This document shows positions 1-9,500 of a stretch of 16,303 nt of DNA, piece after piece. Source of the stretch: Neovahlkampfia damariscottae (taxonomy: Eukaryota; Heterolobosea; Selenaionea; Neovahlkampfiida; Neovahlkampfiidae); NCBI GenBank assembly GCA_016618085.1, contig JABLTG010000272.1, positions 1-16,303 of the forward strand, read 5' to 3'. Positions within the stretch are counted from its first letter, which is position 1. Each line of letters starts with the position of its first letter. A model generated the notes under the pieces. That model was not told where the DNA came from. It did not search any database and saw only the letters and a list, made by a program, of their open reading frames with translations. The position numbers and the translations under genes were made by a program.

Positions 1-205
1 ACCCAAACCCAAACCCCAAACCCAAACCCAAACCCAAACCCAAAAACCAAACCCAAAAACCAAACCCACCCAAACCCAAACTCAAACCCAAACCCAAAAA
101 CCAAACCCCAAACCAAAAACCAAACTCAAACCCAAACCCAAACCAAAAACCAAAAACCAAAAACCAAAAACCAAAAACCCAAACTTAAAACCAAAAACCA
201 AAATT
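1..205. repeat. C-rich telomere-like tandem array
   Basis: The first 205 bases are an irregular tandem array built from CCCAAA (6 bp) and CCAAAAA (7 bp) units, with occasional CCCCAAA, CTCAAA and CCCACCC variants. A run of five CCAAAAA units lies near 145-178. The C-rich strand reads 5' to 3' inward from the left edge, the orientation of a left chromosome end, and the complement is TTTGGG-rich and could form G-quadruplexes. The unit heterogeneity fits degenerate subtelomeric or interstitial repeat better than a fresh telomere. Whether base 1 is a real contig end cannot be seen here. Confidence 0.6.
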
Positions 206-420
206 TTACTTAAAGAAATAAAGTTACAATTGAGAATAATATTATTCAAAAGAGAAAAAAGAATATTTAATTTAATAGTTGAAATGTTATAAGAATTTTT
301 CAAATATGATCCAACAAGATATTAAAATAAAGTAGTATCAGAATATTTATTGAGTAAAACAAATAGAAATTATAAAGAGGAAGACATTTAAACCAAGAAA
401 TAGATTATAAAGATATTATA

Positions 421-915
421 ATGAAAGAATATAAAGAAATAATAGGTGAAATAGAAGAACATATAAAAAATATATTTGAATTTCCAAAGAGAATCACAGC
501 AAAAAAAATTAACAAAACGATGAGAGAGAACAAGTTTATGATGGGTTAGTACATAAATCAGTTAGAAATGGAATCATTTTGGATGATAATCATCAATTAC
601 CACCAGGAACAATAGTTTATTATAAAAGAATTGGAGATGTTGAAGGAATTTATAATAAATTAAATACTAAATATGAAGGACCAGCAACAATAGTTAAACA
701 AGATCAAGAATATTATATTATTGAAGAAGAAGGAATGATTTAAAAAGAAAGTTTCTGATGAAACATTTAAAGGTGATGAAATACCCCAAACTATTTTACT
801 AAAGAAAAGTAAAATTAATGGGCAAAAATATGTAATAGTAACATTACAAGATTCAAACCTGGAAATCGAATATAAACTAAGAGATGACATTTATAAACAC
901 ATAACAACTCAGTAG
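421..915 (+). pseudogene. Degraded mobile-element remnant, integrase C-terminus-like
   Basis: Three successive reading frames carry protein-like sequence. The first opens with ATG at 421 and stops near 549. The second is open from 513 to 743. The third runs from 739 to 915. The middle frame reads roughly PPGTIVYYKRIGD, then KLNTKYEGPATIV and EYYII, matching the general pattern of the SH3-like C-terminal domain of retroelement integrases (G-x-x-V, a KL-x-x-KY-x-GP core, then YY). The third frame is lysine-rich and continues the same product. Two frame changes within 200 bp mean it is dead. The upstream integrase core and any reverse transcriptase are absent. The family assignment rests on pattern recognition only; a Ty3-like or other DDE integrase source are both possible. 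Confidence 0.35.
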
Positions 916-1208
916 AATACTCAGAAAAGATATGAAGACCAAAAGATTCAAACTTTTATAAGAATTGGAGGAATTTGACGAGTTGTTAAACAATTTATAG
1001 AAATGAATCAGGAGAATTTAAGAACCAATCATTAAGTTAAAACCAGTAAACCAATGAAATAGTATATATATGGATACTTTGAATTAGCCAATAGTCTTGA
1101 CTTAGGAAACGAAGCAAGAATAAAATCTTTACATTCAATTTTAAACCCTAATTTTAAGACAACGTCAAACCTTTCAAAAATTTAAACGTCTACAATTTAG
1201 AAGAAACT
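916..1208. other. Gene-free AT-rich spacer
   Basis: No reading frame of useful length, RNA gene or repeat array is visible. It contains a CCAATCA at about 1024, a GCCAATAG near 1089 and an isolated AAACCCTAA at about 1143. It separates the mobile-element remnant from the first intact gene and may hold its distal promoter. Confidence 0.4.
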
Positions 1209-1232
1209 GATTGGTGTTCAAATTAGCCAATC
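1209..1232 (+). promoter_or_regulatory. GATTGG/CCAATC inverted pair before the RGS-START gene
   Basis: GATTGG (1209-1214) and CCAATC (1227-1232) form 6-bp inverted arms with a 12-bp spacer, ending 28 nt before the ATG at 1260. The ATTGG core recurs just before most other gene starts in this window, which is why it is called a candidate promoter element. Confidence 0.4.
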
Positions 1233-1259
1233 GTTTCATTTCTTTTTCCAAAACAGTTC

Positions 1260-3057
1260 ATGACAAACTACTTTGACAAAACACAATTCACTGTTCATTT
1301 TGAGTCAGTATTCACCAACAAAAAAATGGGTAATGCTTTTAAGGGTTTCTTGGAAACAGAACATAACTTAGAACATTGGCATTTCTTGGAAGCTGTCAAA
1401 GCCTTAGAATCTGTAACATCATCAAAAGAAAAAACAAAAAAGACAAAAGAAATAGTTGAAAAATACATAAGAGTGGATTCAAAAGAAGAAATTAATATCT
1501 CAGGCGACACTAGAGAGTTTATTATTAATGAATTTAAAAAACAAGAAAATAATGATGAATGGGTCCTCGATTTAACACCTTCAGAGCTTTTTGCTAATAG
1601 TTATAATCTTGTTGTAACTGTTTTAAGTCATGATTCTTTCAAGAGGTTTGTTCGTACTGTAGAGTGCGAAGCTATTATGAAACAGTGCAAACATGATAGT
1701 ACAGTTATTTCACCACTCATAACAAAAAATTTCGATTTTGGTGACGAATTCTTCACACATCCACATTTCAGAGACAGAGACTTTGATTTCTTTTTGTCAT
1801 TATTTCAAGACAGTTACAACTGGAAAGTAAGTGAAAAAAAAAAAAATTTTAACATTATTTTAGTTATTTGGTTCAAAAGCTGAAGAAAACATGAATGCTT
1901 TTTTTGGAACTTCAAACTTTCTGCCAGATTTAAAATTAGCAAAAACTGTCCGTGCTTCAAAACTTGAATGTATTCTTCCTTGTACATTTGATCAAGCATT
2001 AATTAGTTTCTTTGATAACGAACAAATCTACAAATCAGATCCATTTTGTGGAAAATACGAAACAGATGAATATTACACATATGAACAATTATTAGATATA
2101 TTTAAAAAAAATGGACAAGAAGATGATATTATAAAGTATAAAAGAGATCTTTCTGTCAACTCAATGGCTCTTAAATTACCATTTCCATTAAATTCAAGAG
2201 TTGCAAATTACTCATTAAGTGGATATTATGATGAAAAGAATGAATTATTTATGAGAGTTGGAAAATCATTTTTACCTGATGTGAATCAATTTTGTAAAAA
2301 AGGTGTTCAGGCTATTCCTCCAAAAAGAGGTGCAAAACCAAAGAAAACTACAGTATATTCAATATTCATTTTATCAGCAGGATTGTACAAAAAAATTGAT
2401 AATAATCGCGTCTTTTTTCAAGAAATATCAATCTCTGATCTTGCTGGATGGATTGCAGCTGAGTCATTGTACAAGAAAGTCGCAATAGATAGAAAAAATA
2501 AATTTAGATCTCAATTGTTAGAATTAGCACGTGAATATCCACAAGATGCCAAAATTAAAGAATACAAAGAAAAGTTATCTGAATTGGTTGATGGAAAAAC
2601 AAATGGACTTGGAAAAATATTAATCAATACTGTTGAATTGAATTCAGAAGACAAAAAAGAACAAGAAATGAAAAATGAAATAAAAAATGAAGAAGAAATG
2701 GAAAATGATATAAAAAATGAAATAAAAGAAGATTTAAAGGAAGAAATATCAATTATTGATAAAGAAAATAAAATTGAAAATTCACAAGCCATTGAATCAA
2801 CCGAAATTCCAACAACTAAAAAAGAAATTGAAGTTAAAGAAAATGAAGAATCCATTGAAATCAAACAAGAAGTTAAAGAAGAAATTAAAGAAGAAGAAAC
2901 TAAAGAAGAAATCGAAATCATTGAAACTGAAAACGAAGATGTCAAAGAAGAAAAAAAAGAAATGCCAATGGAAGATACAATTGAAGAATCTGTAAAAGTT
3001 GAATTGGAAAAAGAAGAAAATGATGAAACAAAAGAAGACAAAGAAGCAAAAGAATAA
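1260..3057 (+). CDS. RGS domain-START-like domain protein with acidic tail (two exons)
   Basis: The coding sequence is exon 1260-1826 joined to exon 1864-3057, giving 586 residues. The intron is phase 0, and the joined frame reads straight from the RGS half into nine codons upstream of what would otherwise look like a separate ATG at 1891. Residues about 13-135 form an RGS fold: FESVFTNKKMGNAFKGFLE, then WHFLEAV, a REFI helix, and the DSFKRFVRT helix that contacts G-alpha in the family. RGS domains accelerate GTP hydrolysis by G-alpha subunits. Residues about 215-415 look like a START lipid-binding domain: an ECILPCTFDQAL start, a central beta-rich part and the terminal DLAGWIAAESLYKKVA helix. 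Residues 450-586 are low-complexity Glu/Lys. There is no signal peptide or membrane segment, so it is probably cytosolic. An in-frame TAG at 1224 fixes the start region. RGS is confident, START moderate, and the ligand is unknown. Confidence 0.82.
1827..1863 (+). other. Intron, 37 nt, in the RGS-START gene
   Basis: GTAAGT donor, an A-run, and a TTATTTTAG acceptor. Phase 0. Removing it joins the RGS exon to the START exon in frame; retained, the frame ends 20 nt later. Confidence 0.85.
2644..3057 (+). repeat. Low-complexity polypurine stretch encoding the Glu/Lys tail
   Basis: About 410 bp of imperfect GAA/AAA/GAT-type codons, almost all purine on the + strand. It encodes the 137-residue charged tail of the RGS-START protein, likely disordered or coiled-coil. 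The opposite strand gives a Ser/Phe-rich open frame that is only a mirror of this composition. Purine asymmetry of this length is prone to slippage and could adopt triplex structure. Confidence 0.7.
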
Positions 3058-3110
3058 ATTATTTATTTATAAATTAAAGAATATAAAAACTTCAGAATCT
3101 CATAAATTTG

Positions 3111-3115
3111 ATTGG
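3111..3115 (+). promoter_or_regulatory. ATTGG box before the small membrane-protein gene
   Basis: ATTGG on the sense strand, its last base 23 nt before the A of the ATG at 3138. The spacing matches other genes here and favours 3138 as the start. Confidence 0.4.
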
Positions 3116-3137
3116 ATCAACAACTGGAAGAAACACA

Positions 3138-3557
3138 ATGAACAACTTGTTGAAGAAAATTACTTGCGGTTTATCAAATCAAATATTAATCATATTTTCT
3201 GTATTTGGAATGTTATACAATGCATCAGTTTTACTAAACATCATTCCAAGAGAGTATGCATGGGGCAACAGAGTTGAAGAAAGTCAAATTGCTTTTTTTC
3301 TTATTATTTCAGTTGTTATTAATTTTTTATTCCTCTTGCTCAACCTAGCACATGGAAAATTTATCAGTTTTAACAAAATTGGTTGTAAGAGTCAATGGAT
3401 TTCTATTTGTTTTTTCATCTTTTCAATAATATTTTTTTTCAACACAATTGGAAATTTATTAGCACTCAACAACTTAGAAAAGTATATATTTTCACCACTT
3501 ACATTCATGTTGTCACTTTGTTGTTTGGACTGTGCTTTGAATAATCAAAAGAAATAG
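3138..3557 (+). CDS. Small four-helix integral membrane protein
   Basis: 139 residues with four hydrophobic segments (about residues 13-34, 50-70, 84-107 and 116-130). Conserved-looking motifs are YAWGNRVEE after the first helix and NTIGNLLALNNLEKY between the third and fourth. From general memory, this AWG-x-R ... NT-x-GN ... EK layout resembles small uncharacterised membrane proteins of bacteria; I know no assigned function. The frame is open 30 nt further upstream but only from a TTG, so the ATG at 3138 is the start, supported by an ATTGG box 23 nt before it. It lies 80 nt after the RGS-START stop on the same strand, and its TAG is 11 nt from the stop of the converging receptor gene, so their 3' UTRs must overlap. 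No intron is seen. A lateral bacterial origin is possible but untested. Confidence 0.72.
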   Translation: MNNLLKKITCGLSNQILIIFSVFGMLYNASVLLNIIPREYAWGNRVEESQIAFFLIISVVINFLFLLLNLAHGKFISFNKIGCKSQWISICFFIFSIIFFFNTIGNLLALNNLEKYIFSPLTFMLSLCCLDCALNNQKK

Positions 3558-3568
3558 AAATTTATTTT

Positions 3569-6500
3569 TTATAAATTTTCAAGTTGAATTTCTTGGAACT
3601 GTGCATTCTTTTCGTACTTTGTGAATACATCTGTTAAACAAAATCTTCCCCAAGTATCAGCAATATTCACTTTTACAGTTTTTTCAACATTTTCAAAAGT
3701 ATCACTTTCAAATTTACAACTTTCATCATTGATCGTTTTGAATAATCGAATACAAGTTTTTCCATCAATATTAACCTCAGCTGGTGAATTTTTTCCATTT
3801 AAATAAATATAATAAATGTTAAATGCTTGATCAGTTCTTTTTTCTTTTGTTTTTGCTCTTTTAAATTTTCTTATATCTCTATAACATAATAAATTTTCTT
3901 GAGACCATTCAGATTTTGCAAATTCTAAAAATAAATCAAAGAATTTATCATCATCAAGCATTAAATCTAAATTATCTGAATCAATGACTTTATCTTTGTA
4001 AATTATTTTTTTTATCCATTTTATAAAAAGAACAAGTAAAGTAACCAATAAAGGTAATAATGCTTGATAAAATGCGAACAAATAAGTGATTACACTTCTT
4101 CCAATGGTTGAAAAGAATTTTCCAAAATAAAAATAAAATGCATTTTCAGTTCCAAAAATTAACACATTCAAATTTATCATTTCAAATAAAAAGTATAACG
4201 CAAAAATTATGAATGCAATAATTTGTTCTAATCTGAAAAAGTAAGGATCACTATGAATATAAAAATCAGTTGTTTGAAGTTTTAAAAGTTTCAACCAAGC
4301 ATTTTTCTTGTATTGTTTTCTTTTTTTCACATCTCTGATGTATCCAATGATATTCACAATCACATCTCCTATTCCAATAGCCAATAAAACAATTCCAAAG
4401 AATAAATTGACAATAAGATGAAATGCATAAATTGTAAATGATTTTCCAGTTGAACATTCTAAATGTGGTGAAAATATCAAAATTATAGCAAAATCAATTA
4501 GTGTTGAAACTATCCAAAATGTTGCAATAATGACAAATGAAATAAAAGGTTTAGAGATATATTTCAAAACGATGATAAATTTGAAATATAAAGATTTTCT
4601 ATTTCCATCATCTGATACATTTTCTTTTTCCTTATTTATGTTAATCAAAAGTACATATCTCAAATAATTCAAAGGCATGATCAAAAATATAACAGATAAA
4701 AAGTTTTCATAGAGGAATAATTGTAAAAAGCATGAGTATTTTGATCTCCATTCTAAATCAAAAAAGTAATGTTGAATTGACGAAAATGTTGCTCCGTATT
4801 GTGATAAAATTGCTAAATATGGAATAAATGCTCTTGATTTCAATGGTTGGTATTGTTGAAAGCATAAAACAGCCAATAAAATGATGATATAAACAGCCAT
4901 TTCAAAAACCCAAAGATCTTGTGAACTATCAGCAATTCTATTGGAGAATCCAGAAAGAACAAAAGTGTCACAAATAGTTCGACTATTTGAAACATTGAAA
5001 TATCTTTTAACAATCTTTTCATGATTTGGAAATGTTAAATTTGAGTTTGGAGTTCCAGATCCACAAACAATTGATATATAATCAAAGTTTTTAACCAGTT
5101 CATCATCAACTCTGATTGTGTACCTTTGTTTATTGGCATATGGAAATTGAGGTGTATTTTGATCATTTGGAAGTAATAATCCAATTGATGGTGTTTTTAA
5201 CATTTCAAGAGATCGATGATTTTTAATTTCACCAATTTTTAATTCATTTCCACTACCATAATAAGAAACTGAAAGAAACATTGAATAATCAATTCCATCT
5301 TTTGTATGTAAACTAAAACCTGCCCATCCAGAACTGGAGCAAATACTTGGTTCAAGAACAAATATTTTTTCTAAAAATTATTAAAATTTTTGAATTTTTT
5401 ACTTCCATGATAATAACGAACATATTCATCTCCAAAAACAGCACAATTGATATCACCTGTATACGGTGTAGTATCATTTTTTTCACATTGAACTCCTGAA
5501 TATCCTTCTTTGCACATACATCGATCAGGTCCTGAGCAAACACCAGTTGTTGAGCACACAGATGGATGTGAGGAATTAAGTCCAAAACAAACAGGTGATT
5601 CACATTCGGAGCCAAGATATCCAGAAAGACAATTGCATTCATTTGGTTTGATACAAGTTCCTTTTGAAGAACAAACTCTTGAATCTGTATTGCTGAATTC
5701 AAAACAATTGTAACTTTGACATTCAGTTCCATAATAGTTATTGTTGCATGTACAATTATTTGCAGAAGAACAAGTACCGTGTGAAGAGCAAACAGTAGAA
5801 TCAGTAATATTTTTTCCAAAGCATTGGAATTCATTCACATTTTGACACATATTTCCATTGAATCCTGAATTACAAACACATGTATCAACATCAACACAAT
5901 TTCCTCTTCCAGAGCAAACATTTCCTTGACTTGGATCTATACCAAAGCATGTAAATAAAGAAGGTGGAATTGAACATTCAGCACCTGAATATCCATTTGA
6001 ACATGTGCAGTTATTTAATCCAACACAAACACCTTGACCTCCACAAATCATTGGATTTGTTAAATTTTTACCATAACACGTAAATTCATCACATTTATTT
6101 CCTAAATATCCTAATTCACAAGTACAATTGTTGAATGAAGAACATACTCCGTTACCAGAACAAACAGTTGGATCATGTGCATTTTGATTGAAGCAAAGAT
6201 GAGATTCACATTGAGAACCAACAAAGCCAAGAGGACAAGAGCAATTATTTGGAGCCAAACAAGTTCCTCTTCCTGAACAAATATTTGAATCAGTTGAGTT
6301 TTTTCCAAAACAATCAAAGTCTCCACATTTTGATCCATAAAATCCTATATTACAGGTACAATTGTTTGGTGCAACACAAATACCATTTCCAGAACAAACA
6401 TCTGTTTCTGATGAGTTCTTTCCACTACAAAAAACAACTTCACAATTGTCTCCAAAATATTCATTGTTGCAAGTGCAATTGTTTGGAAAATTGCATGATC

Positions 6501-9500
6501 CATGACCAGAGCAAACATTTGAATCTGTTGAATTTTTTCCAAAGCATTCTAAGTAGTTGCAATTATCTCCATAAAATCCTGTATTACAACTACAATTATT
6601 TGGTGAATTACAGATACCATTTCCAGAACAAACATCTATATTTGAAGCGTTTTTTCCATGACATAAAATAACATCACAATTTTCACCTGTGTAACCATCT
6701 TGGCAACCTGCTACTGAGAACAAGGTTGAATGGTAATTTGCAGATACATCAACAAAACGAAAACTCTTTTGAATTTGAGTAACGTAATTGTATGTGGATG
6801 CAAAAAGATTCGGATCTCCAAATAATAACTTTGTGTTATCTCCACATCCCCTCATAGTTCCGTCAGATTTTATGAAGAAAGAGGTGTGATATCCAGCTGA
6901 AATTTTTGTAATATTTTCCATCTGGGGAACAACAGTCGGTATGTTCACAGTTGATGTATATCCCATGCCAATGTTACCCCTAGAGTTCATTCCAAAACCG
7001 TAAACAATTCCGTTCAATCCTAAAGCTAATGAATGATAATAACCTGCAGAAATGTGTGATATTCCAGAGATGATTTTTGATGGATAAATTTGTGATCCAC
7101 TATTTGACCCGTCGCCCAATTGACCAAATAGACGACTTCCAGATGAATAAACATCACCATTTGATCTTAAAAAAAGACTATGAGAACCTCCAGCAGCAAT
7201 TTGAGTGATATTTTGAATGTTAACGATTGTAGGAGTGCTTGTGCCGGATCCAGTGTTGATTCCTAATTGTCCATAAAAATTTGCACCAAATCCAAAAGCA
7301 TTTCCATGGATATCAAGAACAATCGAAAATGATTCGGATGCAACAATTTTCTCAATATTTTGTAGTGTTGTGATCAAAGTTGGAACGTTTTTTTTATCTA
7401 AAGTGCCATCTCCAAGTTGACCTTGATGATTTCGACCAAAAGAATATAATCTACCTGTATTAAGCAATACCAATGAATGCAATATTCCTGTTGCAACTTG
7501 TTTGACATTTGAAACTCCCACCATTAATTTTGTGTTTCTAGAAACTTCAGTTCCATCTCCAAGCTGACCAAAACTATTATCTCCAATTGAAGATAATGAC
7601 AAATCATAGTTGATAATCAATGAATGTGATGAACGTGTTGATTTTGAAAAAGCTTCAGGAACTTTTGAAAATGAAATGTGGTTATGTCCATATCTATAAT
7701 AACTAATAAAACCAAGATTTGGATTTTTAATGTCTCCAGCTGAATAGACATCTCCGTTTTTTAAGATCCACAATGAACCAAGAAATGAATGAACTTTGGA
7801 AACATTATGAATTGTTGAAACAACTGTAGGAACAGCTGCTGGCACCATACTATCAATTCCTAATTCTCCATAGGTATTTACACCAAATGAATATGCAGTT
7901 CCATTTTCTGAAACCATCAAAGAAGCATCTTGTCCTGCTGATATTTCAGAAATATCTGTGAGATTCTCAACTAATGTTGGCAATTTTATCTTTGAAGTCA
8001 CTGGACCTTGTGCTATTTTTTCACCTGAATTATCACCAAAAGAATAAACGTTTCCATTTTTCAAAATCAACGAAATAGTTGAACCTGCTGATACTTTCGA
8101 AACATCAAAAATTGAAATATTAGTTGGATATAAAATGGGCGATGTGAGACTACCAATTCCTAATTGCCCATATAAATTTGAACCAAAGGAATATGCATAT
8201 TTGTCAGTTTTGATTATCAAAGTATGAGAAACAGAAGTTGAAACATCAATAACATTATCAGTAACCCACGTTGGGACTGAAACACTTGAAACTGCTCCAA
8301 TTCCTAACTGACCATTATCATTTGTACCAAAGACGTACAAAGTTTGATTATTTGAAATATAGAAAGAATGTCTTTCTGCAGCAGCTATTTTAGTCACATT
8401 TCCAGCAATAAACACGAGAGAATTTTTGTTATTGGATGTGCCATCTCCTAATTGACCTTCTGAATTTCTTCCCATTCCAAATAAACTTCCATTTGAAGTG
8501 AGATATAGCGTATGTTCTGAACCTACTGCTACTTCTATGACATCATTAACTTCGAGTAAAATAGGTGTTGAAAAACTTGCTGGCTCCAATGATCCTAATG
8601 CTCCAAAAGTATCTTGTCCAATTCCATAAACTCTTTTCTCTTCTGTTAGGATCAATGAGAAAAGTCGTGAACTGACAGCTTGTTTCACATTTGAAATTCC
8701 TTGAATTTTTCGAGGAATTTTGGAGGTAAAAGTTCCATCTTCAGATAAAATGGATTGAAAGTCCAATCCAGAAGCATAATATTTAAAATCGCAGTTCTTT
8801 CCAGAAAATCCTCCTGGACATGGTGAAAGCTCACAATCAACACCTCCATGACCTTCTTGGCAAGTACAATTATTTGGAGAATTGCAAGTTCCAAAACCAG
8901 AGCAAACTTGTGAGTCAGAAGCATTTTTTCCACTACAAATTGGTATATTGCATTCAGTACCTGTATAACCATCTTGACAACCAGCAACAGAGTATACAGC
9001 AAATTTTTGATTTGAAGATACATCAATAAATTTAAATGTATTTTTGATTTGTGTTGGTGAATTGTACAAAAATTCTGGGAGACCAGGCATTAAGGCTGGA
9101 TTTAAACCAAATCCATATAAAATCCCATTTTCATTGATCAAAAATGAATTTCCAAATTTTCCTGCAACTATCTTTTGAACATTTGAAATTGAAATTAACG
9201 TAGGTGAGTTCATATTAGTATTATGTCCCAAACCAAGTTGTCCAAATCCATTTTCTCCAAATGAAAAAGCTGACCCAGTTGAATTCAAAAGTAATCCATT
9301 AGATTCAGAAAGTGATATTTGGATAATATTTTGTACAGAAGTGATTAATGTTGGTGTTGCAAAATTATCATTATTCCCAAGAGCCAATTGTCCTTTATCA
9401 TTAATTCCAAATGAATAAGCATTTCCATCGTTTGTCAAAATGAATGAAAAATATCCACCAGCAGCTATTTCAACAATATTTGTGGCATTTAAAACTTGAG

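Noticed and set aside
1-303. Gly/Phe-rich open frame on the minus strand of the C-rich array
   Set aside because: It is a translation of the tandem repeat and has no ATG start.
1143-1151. AAACCCTAA as an interstitial telomere repeat
   Set aside because: A single copy in AT-rich DNA is expected by chance.
2511-3041. Ser/Phe-rich 176-residue open frame on the minus strand
   Set aside because: It is the complement of the Glu/Lys low-complexity tail; its composition follows mechanically from GAA/AAA codons read backwards.
1891-3057. Separate gene starting at ATG 1891
   Set aside because: The frame is open upstream to a splice acceptor at 1863 and joins in phase to the RGS exon, so this ATG is internal.
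3569-5281. Separate 570-residue 7TM-RGS gene starting at ATG 5281
   Set aside because: The frame is open for another 89 nt to a TTTTTAG acceptor, whose donor lies in the EGF exon with matching phase.
5510-6671. Open frames on the plus strand opposite the EGF stalk, and Leu/Val-rich frames in other minus frames
   Set aside because: They mirror the repeated Cys/Asn codons of the EGF units and have no start context or domain logic of their own.
5485-6705. Regular spacing of about 120 bp that could suggest a CRISPR or satellite array
   Set aside because: The periodicity is that of EGF-like coding units, with divergent DNA and conserved Cys positions.
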